This document shows positions 34,684 through 46,953 of a DNA stretch of 64,000 bases, one piece after another. The notes beneath the pieces are model-generated. The model saw only the letters and a program-made list of their open reading frames with translations, did not search any database and was not told where the DNA came from. The translations under genes were made by a program, and so were the position numbers. The first letter of the stretch is position 1; each line of letters begins with the position of its first letter. The stretch comes from Theodoxus fluviatilis (Eukaryota > Mollusca > Gastropoda > Cycloneritida > Neritidae): assembly GCA_034096865.1 (NCBI GenBank), contig JAWQFJ010028290.1:27501-91500 (forward strand), in the 5' to 3' direction.

Positions 34684-37425
34684 AGCCAGCGAGGTCAGGG
34701 TGGGGTGTGTTTCCAGGCAGTAGGTGCTCTACCATGATACAGCCAGTGAGGTCAGGGTGTGGTGTGTTTCCAGGCAGTAGGTGCTCTACCATGATACAGC
34801 CAGCGAGGTCAGGGTGGGGTGTGTTTCCAGGCAGTAGGTGCTCTACCATGATACAGCCAGTGAGGTCAGGGTGGGGTGTGTTTCCAGGCAGTAGGTGCTC
34901 TACCATGATACACTGACAGCCAGCGAGGTCAGGGTGGGGTGTGTTTCCAGGCAGTAGGTGCTCTACCATGATACAGCCAGCGAGGTCAGGGTGGGGTGTG
35001 TTTCCAGGCAGTAGGTGCTCTACCATGATACACTGACAGCCAGCGAGGTCAGGGTGGGGTGTGTTTCCAGGCAGTAGGTGCTCTACCATGATACAGCCAG
35101 CGAGGTCAGGGTGGGGTGTGTTTCCAGGCAGTAGGTGCTCTACCATGATACAGCCAGCGAGGTCAGGGTGTGGTGTGTTTCCAGGCAGTAGGTGCTCTAC
35201 CATGATACACTGACTGTCAGCGAGGTCAGGGTGGGGTGTGTTTCCAGGCAGTAGGTGCTCTACCATGATACAGCCAGCGAGGTCAGGGTGGGGTGTGTTT
35301 CCAGGCAGTAGGTGCTCTACCATGATACACTGACAGCCAGCGAGGTCAGGGTGTGGTGTGTTTCCAGGCAGTAGGTGCTCTACCATGATACAGCCAGCGA
35401 GGTCAGGGTGTGGTGTGTTTCCAGGCAGTAGGTGCTCTACCATGATACAGCCAGCGAGGTCAGGGTGTGGTGTGTTTCCAGGCAGTAGGTGCTCTACCAT
35501 GATACAGCCAGCGAGGTCAGGGTGGGGTGTGTTTCCAGGCAGTAGGTGCTCTACCATGATACAGCCAGCGAGGTCAGGGTGTGGTGTGTTTCCAGGCAGT
35601 AGGTGCTCTACCATGATACAGCCAGCGAGGTCAGGGTGTGGGTGTGTTTCCAGGCAGTAGGTGCTCTACCATGATACAGCCAGCGAGGTCAGGGTGTGGT
35701 GTGTTTCCAGGCAGTAAGTGCTCTACCATGATACACTGACTGTCAGCGAGGTCAGGGTGTGGTGTGTTTCCAGGCAGTAGGTGCTCTACCATGATACACT
35801 GACTGCCAGCGAGGTCAGGGTGGGTGTGTTTCCAGGCAGTAGGTGCTCTACCATAATACAGCCAGCGAGGTCAGGGTGGGGTGTGTTCCAGGCAGTAGGT
35901 GCTCTACCATAATACAGCCAGCGAGGTCAGGGTGGGGTGTGTTTCCAGGCAGTAGGTGCTCTACCATGATACAGCCAGCGAGGTCAGGGTGGGGTGTGTT
36001 TCCAGGCAGTAGGTGCTCTACCATGATACAGCCAGCGAGGTCAGGGTGTGGTGTGTTTCCAGGCAGTAGGTGCTCTACCATGATACACTGACTGCCAGGT
36101 CAGGGTGTGGTGTGTTTCCAGGCAGTAGGTGCTCTACCATGATACACTGACTGCCAGCGAGGTCAGGGTGGGGTGTGTTTCCAGGCAGTAGGTGCTCTAC
36201 CATGATACAGCCAGCGAGGTCAGGGTGGGGTGTGTTTCCAGGCAGTAGGTGCTCTACCATGATACAGCCAGCGAGGTCAGGGTGTGGTGTGTTTCCAGGC
36301 AGGAGGTGCTCTACCATGATACACTGACAGCCAGCGAGGTCAGGGTGGGGTGTGTTTCCAGGCAGTAGGTGCTCTACCATAATACAGCCAGCGAGGTCAG
36401 GGTGGGGTGTGTTTCCAGGCAGTAGGTGCTCTACCATGATACAGCCAGCGAGGTCAGGGTGTGGTGTGTTTCCAGGCAGTAGGTGCTCTACCATGATACA
36501 GCCAGCGAGGTCAGGGTGGGGTGTGTTTCCAGGCAGTAGGTGCTCTACCATGATACACTGACTGTCAGCGAGGTCAGGGTGGGGTGTGTTTCCAGGCAGT
36601 AGGTGCTCTACCATGATACAGCCAGCGAGGTCAGGGTGGGGTGTGTTTCCAGGCAGTAGGTGCTCTACCATGATACAGCCAGCGAGGTCAGGGTGTGGTG
36701 TGTTTCCAGGCAGGAGGTGCTCTACCATGATACACTGACAGCCAGCGAGGTCAGGGTGGGGTGTGTTTCCAGGCAGTAGGTGCTCTACCATAATACAGCT
36801 GCAGCGAGGTCAGGGTGGGGTGTGTTTCCAGGCAGTAGGTGCTCTACCATGATACAGCCAGCGAGGTCAGGGTGGGGTGTGTTTCCAGGCAGGAGGTGCT
36901 CTACCATGATACACTGACTGTCAGCGAGGTCAGGGTGTGGTGTGTTTCCAGGCAGTAGGTGCTCTACCATGATACAGCCAGCGAGGTCAGGGTGGGGTGT
37001 GTTTCCAGGCAGTAGGTGCTCTACCATGATACACTGACTGTCAGCGAGGTCAGGGTGGGGTGTGTTTCCAGGCAGTAGGTGCTCTACCATGATACAGCCA
37101 GCGAGGTCAGGGTGGGGTGTGTTTCCAGGCAGTAGGTGCTCTACCATGATACACTGACAGCCAGCGAGGTCAGGGTGGGGTGTGTTTCCAGGCAGGAGGT
37201 GCTCTACCATGATACACTGACAGCCAGCGAGGTCAGGGTGGGGTGTGTTTCCAGGCAGGAGGTGCTCTACCATGATACACTGACTGTCAGCGAGGTCAGG
37301 GTGGGGTGTGTTTCCAGGCAGTAGGTGCTCTACCATGATACAGCCAGCGAGGTCAGGGTGTGGTGTGTTTCCAGGCAGTAGGTGCTCTACCATGATACAG
37401 CCAGCGAGGTCAGGGTGTGGTGTGT
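34684..37425. repeat. 57/63-bp satellite, about 46 copies
   Basis: Units contain AGCCAGCGAGGTCAGGGTGG, GTGTGTTTCCAGGCAGTAGG, TGCTCTACCATGATACA; a 6-bp insertion (CACTGA) makes the 63-bp variant. Both lengths are multiples of three, so minus frames stay open for 200-330 codons (MVEHLLPGNTPHPDLAGC repeat). These are artefacts. Confidence 0.95.
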
Positions 37426-37742
37426 TTGAGTGGTGAGCAAAGTGACATGCTGCAGCTGGCTGGGTGCAAAGATTTCTTGATTATATATGAGTATTGAGTA
37501 TACATGACAGTGGAAAATAAGTCAGTGAAATGTTCCAACACCTGTTCTAAGTTTTCCCACTCAACTCATGCACCAATACATGATTTTTATCTGCTGACTG
37601 CATGCGGACAACTCCAATGGCTTGCCCAGTGAATCTGACTGGAATCGGATCTTGTGCCTCAGGCAGCAGCTGAAACATTCAAAGTGGAGAACAGCAAGGG
37701 CGGCACTGGGGTGGTTTATTGGTGTGCATGGCACAGATGCAG

Positions 37743-38690
37743 GTCTGTCCCGACTTCCAGTCTGTCCCGACTTCCAGTCTGTCCCGACTTCCAGTCTGTG
37801 CCGACTTCCAGTCTGTGCTGACTTCCAGTCTGTCCCGACTTCCAGTCTGTCCCGACTTCCAGTCTGTCCCGACTTCCAGTCTGTCCCGACTTCCAGTCTG
37901 TCCCGACTTCCAGTCTGTGCCGACTTCCAGTCTGTGCTGACTTCCAGTCTGTGCTGACTTCCAGTCTGTCCTGACTTCCAGTCTGTGCCGACTTCCAGTC
38001 TGTGCTGACTTCCAGTCTGTGCTGACTTCCAGTCTGTGCTGACTTCCAACCTGTGCTGACTTCCAGTCTGTGCTGACTTCCAGTCTGTGCCGACTTCCAG
38101 TCTGTGCTGACTTCCAGTCTGTCCCGACTTCCAGTCTGTCCTGACTTCCAGTCTGTGCTGACTTCCAGTCTGTCCTGACTTCCAGTCTGTGCTGACTTCA
38201 GTCTGTCCCGACTTCCAGTCTGTGCTGACTTCCAGTCTGTGCTGACTTCCAGTCTGTGCTGACTTCCAGTCTGTGCTGACTTCAGTCTGTCCCGACTTCC
38301 AGTCTGTGCTGACTTCCAGTCTGTGCTGACTTCCAGTCTGTGCCGACTTCAGTCTGTCCCGACTTCCAGTCTGTCCCGACTTCCAGTCTGTCCTGACTTC
38401 CAGTCTGTCATGACTTCCAGTCTGTCCTGACTTCCAGTCTGTGCCGACTTCCAGTCTGTGCTGACTTCCAGTCTGTCCTGACTTCCAGTCTGTCCCGACT
38501 TCCAGTCTGTCCTGACTTCCAGTCTGTCATGACTTCCAGTCTGTCGTGACTTCCAGTCTGTGCTGACTTCAGTCTGTCCCGACTTCCAGTCTGTCCTGAC
38601 TTCCAGTCTGTCGTGACTTCCAGTCTGTGCTGACTTCAGTCTGTCCCGACTTCCAGTCTGTCCCGACTTCCAGTCTGTGCTGACTTCCAG
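37743..38690. repeat. 17-bp minisatellite of acceptor-like units, about 55 copies
   Basis: 17-bp units TCTGTCCCGACTTCCAG or TCTGTGCTGACTTCCAG, with a few 16-bp losses. Every unit ends in a pyrimidine-CCAG acceptor-like sequence. The array ends 16 nt before the acceptor that keeps the Scm frame. Confidence 0.95.
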
Positions 38691-38706
38691 TCCATGTTGT
38701 TGGCAG

Positions 38707-38877
38707 CCATCCAGGGCCAGCGCACGCTGAACAAGCGCGTGGCGTCGGTGGAGACGGAGCCTGCCTTGTGGAGCTTCCTGGAACGCTTCCTGGAGGACCT
38801 GGGCTGCTGTGACAGTCTGCTGTCCTCACAGCGCCTGGACTCGGCCTGCCACAAGTGCTCCCACTACCGGTCCTCAG
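38707..38877 (+). CDS. Scm: Scm coding exon 8 (SLED domain, second half)
   Basis: CC completes Ala, then IQGQRTLNKRVASVETEPAL, WSFLERFLEDLGCCDSLLSS, QRLDSACHKCSHYRSS plus one base. It parallels the SLED end (..TL.LP.V.S......LRFLE.L...L..D.LF..Q). The acceptor is TTGTTGGCAG at 38706: exon 7 ends in phase 1 and only this AG gives the right frame, whereas the last repeat-unit AG at 38690 would need phase 0. Donor GTGGGC. Confidence 0.85.
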
Positions 38878-38897
38878 GTGGGCCCTGCTCCTTCTCC

Positions 38898-38908
38898 AGG
38901 TGTCATCG

Positions 38909-38949
<41 letters not shown>

Positions 38950-38991
38950 GTCATTCTCATCATCATCATCTTCATCACCATCATTGTTGTT

Positions 38992-39024
<33 letters not shown>

Positions 39025-39066
39025 GTCATTCTCATCATCATCATCTTCGTCACCATCATTGTTGTT

Positions 39067-39119
<53 letters not shown>

Positions 39120-39207
39120 TATCATCATCATCATAATCATCATCTTCGTCACCATCATTGTCATCATCATCATCATCATCTTCGTCACCATTGTCATCAT
39201 CATTTTA
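38898..39207. repeat. (ATC)n trinucleotide microsatellite
   Basis: About 310 bp of (CAT)n with TTCGTCACC and TTGTTG interruptions, beginning about 20 nt after the exon 8 donor. Poly-His, poly-Ile and poly-Ser readings are artefacts. Confidence 0.97.
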
Positions 39208-39369
39208 GTCATCTGAGGTAATAATCACTGCTGTCATAGTTTTAGTCATCATCATTGCTGTCTTTATGAAGGATTTTATTGTCTCTCAGCTTTTGTAACT
39301 ACGGTCGTTACCATCACATAATTCACTGTTCCTGTCCTCCTCTCATCAGCATCAGTATCATCACAATAA

Positions 39370-42300
39370 AGTGTGTGTGTACACGGTTGCTGTGCTGTGT
39401 GAAGTGTGTGTGTGCAAGGGTGCTGTGTGAAGTGTGTGTGTACAAGGATGATGTGTGTGAAGTGTATGTGTACAAGGGTGCTGTGCTGTGTGAAGTGTAT
39501 GTGTACAAGGGTGCTGTGTGAAGTGTGTGTGTACAAGGGTGCTGTGCTGTGTGAAGTTGTGTGTACAAGGGTGCTGTGCTGTGTGAAGTGTGTGTGTACA
39601 AGGATGATGTGTGTGAAGTGTGTGTGTACAAGGGTGCTGTGCTGTGTGAAGTGTGTGTACAAGGTTGCTGTGTGTGAAGTGTGTGTGTACTAGGGTGCTG
39701 TGCTAAGTGTGTGTACAAGGGTGCTGTGTGAAGTGTATGTGTACAAGGGTGCTGTGCTGTGTAAAGTGTGTGTGTACAAGGGTGCTGTGTGAAGTGTATG
39801 TGTACAAGGGTGCTGTGCTGTGTAAAGTGTGTGTGTAAAAGGGTGCTGTGTGAAGTGTATGTGTACAAGGGTGCTGTGCTGTGTGAAGTGTGTGTACAAG
39901 GTTGCTGTGTGTGAAGTGTGTGTACAAGGTTGCTGTGTGTGAAGTGTATGTGTACAAGGGTGCTGTGCTGTGTGAAGTGTGTGTACAAGGTTGCTGTGTG
40001 TGAAGTGTGTGTGTACTAGGGTGCTGTGCTAAGTGTGTGTACAAGGGTGCTGTGTGAAGTGTATGTGTACAAGGGTGCTGTGCTGTGTGAAGTGTATGTG
40101 TACAAGTGTGCTGTGCTGTGTAAAGTGTGTGTGTACAAGGGTGCTGTGTGAAGTGTATGTGTACAAGGGTGCTGTGCTGTGTAAAGTGTGTGTGTACAAG
40201 TGTGCTGTGTGAAGTGTATGTGTACAAGGGTGCTGTGCTGTGTAAAGTGTGTGTGTACAAGTGTGCTGTGTGAAGTGTATGTGTACAAGGGTGCTGTGCT
40301 GTGTAAAGTGTGTGTGTACAAGTGTGCTATGTGAAGTGTATGTGTACAAGTGTGCTGTGTGTGAAGTGTGTGTGTACAAGGGTGCTGTGTGTGAAGTGTG
40401 TGTGTACACAGGTGCTGTGTGAAGTGTATGTGTACAAGGTGCTGTGCTGTGTGAAGTGTGTGTGTACAAGGGTGCTGTGCTGTGTGAAGTGTGTGTGTAC
40501 AAGGGTGCTGTGTGTGAAGTGTGTGTGTACACGGGTGCTGTGTGAAGTGTATGTGTACAAGGCTGCTGTGCTGTGTGAAGTGTGTATGTGTACAAGGGTG
40601 CTGTGTGAAGTGTGTGTGTACACGGGTGCTGTGTGAAGTGTATGTGTACAAGGGTGCTGTGCTGTGTGAAGTGTGTGTGTGTACAAGGGTGCTGTGTGTG
40701 AAGTGTGTGTGTACACGGGTGCTGTGTGAAGTGTGTGTGTACACGGGTGCTGTGTGAAGTGTATGTGTACAAGGGTGCTGTGCTGTGTGAAGTGTGTGTG
40801 TGTACAAGGGTGCTGTGTGTGAAGTGTGTGTGTACACGGGTGCTGTGTGAAGTGTATGTGTACAAGGATGCTGTGTGTGTGAAGTGTGTGTGTACAAGGG
40901 TGCTGTGCTGAGTGAAGTGTGTGGGTACAAGGGTGCTGTGTGTGAAGTGTAAGTGTACAAGGGTGCTGTGTGTGAAGTGTATGTGTACAAGGGTGCTGTG
41001 TGTGAAGTGTGTGTGTACAAGGGTGCTGTGTGTGAAGTGTGTGTGTACAAGGGTGCTGTGTGAAGTGTGTGTGTACAAGTGTGCTGTGTGTGAAGTGTGT
41101 GTGTACAAGGGTGCTGTGTGAAGTGTGTGTGTACAAGGGTGCTGTGTGAAGTGTGTGTGTACAAGGGTGCTGTGTGTGAAGTGTAAGTGTACAAGGGTGC
41201 TGTGTGTGAAGTGTGTGTGTACAAGGGTGCTGTGTGTGAAGTGTATGTGTACAAGGGTGCTGTGTGTGAAGTGTGTGTGTACAAGGGTGCTGTGTGAAGT
41301 GTGTGTACAAGGGTGCTGTGCTGTGTGAAGTGTGTGTACAAGGGTGCTGTGTGTGAAGTGTGTGTGTACAAGGGTGCTGTGTGTGAAGTGTATGTGTACA
41401 AGGGTGCTGTGTGTGTGTGTGAAGTGTGTGTGTACAGGGGTGCTGTGTGTGAAGTGTATGTGTACAAGGGTGCTGTGTGTGAAGTGTGTGTGTACAAGGG
41501 TGCTGTGTGAAGTGTATGTGTACAAGGGTGCTGTGTGTGAAGTGTGTGTGTACTAGGGTGCTGTGCTAAGTGTGTGTGTACAAGGGTGCTGTGTGAAGTG
41601 TATGTGTACAAGGGTGCTGTGTGAAGTGTGTGTGTACAAGGGTGCTGTGTGTGAAGTGTGTGTGTACAAGGGTGCTGTGTGTGAAGTGTATGTGTACAAG
41701 GGTGCTGTGCTGTGTGTGTGTACAAGGGTGCTGTGTGAAGTATATGTGTACAAGGGTGCTGTGTGTGAAGTGTGTGTGTACTAGGGTGCTGTGCTAAGTG
41801 TGTGTGTACAAGGGTGCTGTGTGTGAAGTGTGTGTACAAGGGTGCTGTGTGTGAAGTGTGTGTACAAGGGTGCTGTGCTGTGTGTGTGTACAAGGGTGAT
41901 GTGTGAAGTGTATGTGTACAAGGGTGCTGTGTGTGAAGTGTGTGTACAAGGGTGCTGTGTGTGAAGTTGTGTGTACAAGGGTGCTGTGTGGGAAGTGTGT
42001 GTATAAGGGTGCTGTGCTGTGTGAAGTGTATGTGTACAAGGGTGCTGTGCTGTGTGAAGTGTGTGTGTACAAGGGTGCTGTGTGTGAAGTGTGTGTGTGT
42101 ACTAGGGTGCTGTGCTAAGTGTGTGTACAAGGGTGATGTGTGAAGTGTATGTGTACAAGGGTGCTGTGTGTGAAGTGTGTGTACAAGGGTGCTGTGTGTG
42201 AAGTTGTGTGTACAAGGGTGCTGTGCTGTGTGAAGTGTATGTGTACAAGGGTGCTGTGCTGTGTGAAGTGTGTGTGTACAAGGGTGCTGTGTGTGAAGTG

Positions 42301-43648
42301 TGTGTGTACAAGGGTGCTGTGTGAAGTGTGTGTGTACTAGGGTGCTGTGCTAAGTGTGTGTGTACAAGGGTGCTGTGTGAAGTGTGCGTGTACTAGGGTG
42401 CTGTGTGAAGTGTGTGTGTACAAGGGTGCTGTGTGTGAAGTGTGTGTGTACAAGGGTGCTGTGTGTGAAGTGTGTGTGTACAAGGGTGCTGTGTGAAGTG
42501 TGTGTGTACAAGGGTGCTGTGTGTGAAGTGTGTGTGTACAAGGGTGCTGTGTGTGAAGTGTGTGTGTACAAGGGTGCTGTGTGTGAAGTGTGTGTGTACA
42601 AGGGTGCTGTGTGTGAAGTGTGTGTGTACAAGGGTGCTGTGTGTGAAGTTGTGTACAAGGGTGCTGTGTGTGAAGTGTGTGTGTACAAGGGTGCTGTGTG
42701 AAGTGTGTGTGTACTAGGGTGCTGTGCTAAGTGTGTGTGTACAAGGGTGCTGTGTGAAGTGTGCGTGTACTAGGGTGCTGTGTGAAGTGTGTGTGTACAA
42801 GGGTGCTGTGTGTGAAGTGTGTGTGTACAAGGGTGCTGTGTGTGAAGTGTGTGTGTACAAGGGTGCTGTGTGAAGTGTGTGTGTACAAGGGTGCTGTGTG
42901 TGAAGTGTGTGTGTACAAGGGTGCTGTGTGTGAAGTGTGTGTGTACAAGGGTGCTGTGTGTGAAGTGTGTGTGTACAAGGGTGCTGTGTGTGAAGTGTGT
43001 GTGTACAAGGGTGCTGTGTGTGAAGTGTGTGTGTACAGGGGTGCTGTGTGTGAAGTGTATGTGTACAAGGGTGCTGTGTGTGAAGTGTATGTGTACAAGG
43101 GTGCTGTGTGTGAAGTGTGTTTGTACAAGGGTGCTGTGTGTGAAGTGTATGTGTACAAGGGTGCTGTGTGTGAAGTGTGTTTGTACAAGGGTGCTGTGTG
43201 TGTGTGTGTGAAGTGTGTGTGTACAGGGGTGCTGTGTGTGAAGTGTATGTGTACAAGGGTGCTGTGTGTGAAGTGTGTTTGTACAAGGGTGATGTGTGGG
43301 AAGTGTGTGTACAAGGATGCTGTGTGAAGTGTGTGTGTACAAGGGTGCTGTGTGTGAAGTGTGTTTGTACAAGGGTGCTGTGTGTGTGTGAAGTGTGTGT
43401 GTACAGGGGTGCTGTGTGTGAAGTGTATGTGTACAAGGGTGCTGTGTGTGAAGTGTGTTTGTACAAGTGTGCTGTGTGGGAAGTGTGTGTACAAGGATGC
43501 TGTGTGAAGTGTGTGTGTAAAGGGTGCTGTGTGTGAAGTGTGTGTGTACAAGGGTGCTATGTGTGAAGTGTGTGTGTACAAGGGTGCTGTGTGTGAAGTG
43601 TGTGTGTACAAGGGTGCTGTGCCGTGTGAAGTGTGTGTGTACAAGGGG
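39370..43648. repeat. GTGTGTACAAGGGTGCT satellite, 4.3 kb
   Basis: Units of about 22-36 bp made from GTGTGTGTACAAGGGTGCTG and TGTGTGAAGT in mixed lengths, so several frames drift open for up to 700 codons. It occupies nearly all of Scm intron 9 and ends about 15 nt before the acceptor of exon 9. An internal near-exact repeat of roughly 380 bp (about 42330 and about 42710) shows larger-scale duplication. Confidence 0.95.
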
Positions 43649-43662
43649 CCCATTCCTTTCAG

Positions 43663-43800
43663 AAGAGTCCATCCTGGATGAGAAGACCCTGAAAATGATG
43701 AAGCGCCGCTGGTCCTCAGAGTCGACAGACAGTCTGAAGAGTGCCAAGGCACCAGTGCCAACCAAGGTGCCACGGCGGTTCTCCACCTTTGAGGCGGAAG
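43663..43800 (+). CDS. Scm: Scm coding exon 9 (linker before SAM)
   Basis: AA completes Glu, then ESILDEKTLKMMKRRWSSES, TDSLKSAKAPVPTKVPRRFS, TFEAE plus one base. This is a basic, Ser/Lys-rich linker with no domain, expected to be flexible, with possible nuclear-localisation clusters (KRR, PRR). Acceptor CATTCCTTTCAG is strong and the donor is GTGAGG. Both phases fit the neighbouring exons, which is the main support since the linker is poorly conserved. Confidence 0.82.
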
Positions 43801-44560
43801 GTGAGGGGTGTGGTGTATCTGGTGGAACTTTCAATCCTGCGGCGGCTTGTGTCTGGAATCATTCTGGCCTGTGGGCACTCAACGTTGAAATAGGTCTAGG
43901 CTTACAATACCAGCAGCCATGTATGATGTGCGCATCTGGAAATTTTTTCTGAAGAAGAATTTGCCCTCAAGGTCATTGGTGACTTTGTGCTCAGAAACTG
44001 TCTTGACAGCTCCAGTTGCTATTGCAGTGATGAGTCCAGAGTGACTGTGGGACAGTCGTGTACATTACACGGTTGCATATGCAAGGGGCTTTGTACCTTT
44101 ATCTTGATAAGAGAAAACGTTTGTCTGTTTGTCACCTAAATATTCCAGAAATGGAAAAGCAAAACAAAAAACAAACCCAAAAACCACAAATCTGGAATCG
44201 GCATGTGACAGAGATGTTCTAAGCTATCTAATGAATGTCTTTTATTTATTTTTATTTTCTTTAAATCTAAAATTTAGAAATGTAATGATTTAATATAAGT
44301 GCAGCATCATTTTGCTAATAGCGGAGTGATCAGAGTGATGTCCCTTAGGAAAGAACTATGTCTTTGGGTCGGCACTCTACATTTGCTTCACAGGCAGAGG
44401 CCACAAGAGACGGGAGCATCAAGAAATCAGGCCTGAGTCTGTCCAACCTCAGACTCAGAGGGCCTGTGGCCAAGAGACCGAGGAACAGGAAGCAAGCAGG
44501 CTTGAGTGATGCATATTTTGTCAGATGCTGATATGCAAGTTGGAGTGTGAATAAGACAAT
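43801..44560 (+). other. Scm: Scm intron 10, unique left part
   Basis: About 760 bp with no exon or element recognised. Confidence 0.6.
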
Positions 44561-44561
44561 C

Positions 44562-44811
44562 TAGTCATGCAATAGACTGTGATGCCATAAATAGCCATGC
44601 AATAGACTGTGATGCCATAAATAGCCATGCAATAGACTGTGATGCCATAAATAGCCATGCAATAGACTGTGATGCCATAAATAGCCATGCAATAGACTGT
44701 GATGCCATAAATAGCCATGCAATAGACTGTGATGCCATAAATAGCCATGCAATAGACTGTGATGCCATAAATAGCCATGCAATAGACTGTGATGCCATTA
44801 AATAGCCATGC
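44562..44811. repeat. 30-bp satellite interrupted by a solo LTR, left block
   Basis: About eight units of CATGCAATAGACTGTGATGC, CATAAATAGC. It continues beyond the inserted LTR at 45346. Confidence 0.95.
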
Positions 44812-45345
44812 TGTCACGGTTGGGGTGGGTGGAAGGTGGCTCGACCCCCAACCAGACAGTAAAAAATAAAATAAAGGGAAAATCCTTCCTCAGTCACTAA
44901 TCACATTTAGAGACAAAGACGCCACAAACCGAATCCGACGTAAAAACACCAACCAATTACATAGATCTCTGTCAAACCAAACTCACGAACTGAACATACA
45001 AATGAAAATGAAAAGAAGAAAACAATTATTCAAATAAAAACTTTTTTGTACAACCGTCCAGCGGGCTTAATCACAGTTCTTAGTCCATTACTTCCTATCA
45101 ATCCCTTATCTCCTTTCCGTCTCCTCTATTTATAGAGGTTGAACGCCAAGAATAAAAAATCATGCACAAAAAAACGCTCTGCACGAGCCGCTGCAGAACC
45201 AAACAAACAAAACACGTGCAAAACGTTCTGAAAATGCATGGTCAGCAAGTGCTGACTGTGCACAACGCTTAAAGGCGCTTCAACCGAGAGACAACTTTCT
45301 CTATAATCTCTTAACGTCAAAAAAACAATCTAACGAGTCGTGACG
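44812..45345 (-). mobile_element. Solo LTR
   Basis: A 534-bp insertion in the 30-bp satellite. On the minus strand it begins CGTCACGACTCG (probably TGTCACG originally) and ends CCAACCGTGACA. It is flanked by 5-bp direct repeats CATGC (44807-44811 and 45346-45350). A TATA box CTATAAATAG (minus strand) lies at about 45126-45136, with AT-rich sequence and an A/T-rich tail downstream. TGTCACG...CGTGACA ends are common in Ty3/gypsy LTRs. No internal region is present, implying LTR-LTR recombination. Confidence 0.75.
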
Positions 45346-46452
45346 CATGCAATAGACTGCGATGCCATAAATAGCCATGCAATAGACTGTGATGCCATTA
45401 AATAGCCATGCAATAGACTGTGATGCCATAAATAGCCATGCAATAGACTGCGATGCCATTAAATAGCCATGCAATAGACTGCAATGCCATTAAAAAGCCA
45501 TGCAATAGACTGTGATGCCATTAAATAGCCATGCAATAGACTGCGATGCCATTAAAAAGCCTTGCAATAGACTGTGATGCCATTAAATAGCCATGCAATA
45601 GACTGTGATGCCATAAATAGCCATGCAATAGACTGTGATGCCATAAATAGCCATGCAATAGACTGTGATGCCATAAATAGCCATGCAATAGACTGTGATG
45701 CCATTAAAAAGCCATGCAATAGACTGCGATGCCATAAATAGCCATGCAATAGACTGTGATGCCATAAGTAGCCATGCAATAGACTGTGATGCCATAAATA
45801 GCCATGCAATAGACTGTGATGCCATTAAATAGCCATGCAATAGACTGTGGTGCCATAAATAGCCATGCAATAGACTGTGATGCCATTAAATAGTCATGCA
45901 ATAGACTGTGAGGCCATTAAAAAGCCATGCAATAGACTGTGATGCCATTAAATAGCCATGCAATAGACTGTGATGCCATTAAATAAACATGCAATAGGCT
46001 GTGATGCCATTAAAAAGCCATGCAATAGACTGTGATGCCATTAAATAGCCATGCAATAGACTGTGATGCCATTAAATAGCCATGCAATAGACTGTGATGC
46101 CATTAAATAGCCATGCAGTAGACTGTGATGCCATTAAATAGACATGCAATAGACTGCGATGCTATTAAATAGCCATGCAATAGACTGTGATGCCATTAAA
46201 AAGCCATGCAATAGACTGTGATGCCATTAAATAGCCATGCAATAGACTGCGATGCCATAAATAGCCATGATATAGACTGTGATGCCATAAATAGCCATGC
46301 AATAGACTGTGATGCCATTAAATAGCCATGCAATAGACTGTGATGCCATTAAAAAGCCATGCAATAGACTGCGATGCCATTAAATAGCCATGCAATAGAC
46401 TGCGATGCCATTAAATAGCCATGCAATAGACTGTGATGCCATTAAATAGCCA
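45346..46452. repeat. 30/31-bp satellite, right block
   Basis: About 36 further units of CATGCAATAGACTGTGATGC with CATAAATAGC or CATTAAATAGC. The 31-bp form (extra T) is common here but almost absent from the left block, so the two sides of the LTR have evolved differently. Confidence 0.95.
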
Positions 46453-46631
46453 TATCACACCAGGGTGGAAGACTAGATACTTCCGCTGGTACTGTCATAT
46501 TTCCAACCAGTGTTAGCTGATTGCAAAGTCATTTCAGCCGGCCTTTGTTAAGACTTAGAAAAAAAAATCCCCCAAAAAGGGGGCTGGGGTCTGTTCTGTG
46601 AATGAAGCTCTGCTCCTCCCCTGCCTTGCAG

Positions 46632-46768
46632 CCAGTTCCACCACCGGGGAATCGCGGCATGGGCGCCTGCCCTCCGACCCTGCAGAGTGGTCCATAGACG
46701 AAGTCATCCACTACATCACAGAGCTGGACCCCAACCTGACGCCGCATGCGGAACTCTTTCGTAAACAC
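46632..46768 (+). CDS. Scm: Scm coding exon 10 (SAM domain, first half)
   Basis: CC completes Ala, then SSTTGESRHGRLPSDPAEWS, IDEVIHYITELDPNLTPHAE, LFRKH. It matches the Scm SAM domain start (P..W...EV...I...DP.L.(P)HA.LFRKH). SAM mediates head-to-tail polymers and binding to Polyhomeotic. Acceptor CTGCCTTGCAG, donor GTGAGT; the KH|EIDG split is the same as in vertebrate Scm genes. Confidence 0.96.
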
Positions 46769-46953
46769 GTGAGTGCCTTCCCTTCTTTTCACCTTCTCTT
46801 AACACCTGTCCTTTTGCAGTCACTTCCCGCATGCAATTCTCATTTGTAATTACACAATGTGAGAGTGCAGTTTGCCCTACAAGCATCTGTTTGATGAAAA
46901 ACTTCAAAAGGCTCTTGGTGCTCAAAATTCTTTCAGCTCAATCTTTCAGCTCA

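Noticed and set aside
38694..39221. Scm exon 8 frame continued into a His-rich 175-aa protein
   Set aside because: The continuation is the (ATC)n tract after the GTGGGC donor; the exon ends at 38877.
39323..43834. His/Thr/Ser-rich minus frames and Cys/Val-rich plus frames over the 4.3-kb array
   Set aside because: Satellite readings; frame changes with each unit-length change. The real exon is 43663-43800 on the plus strand.
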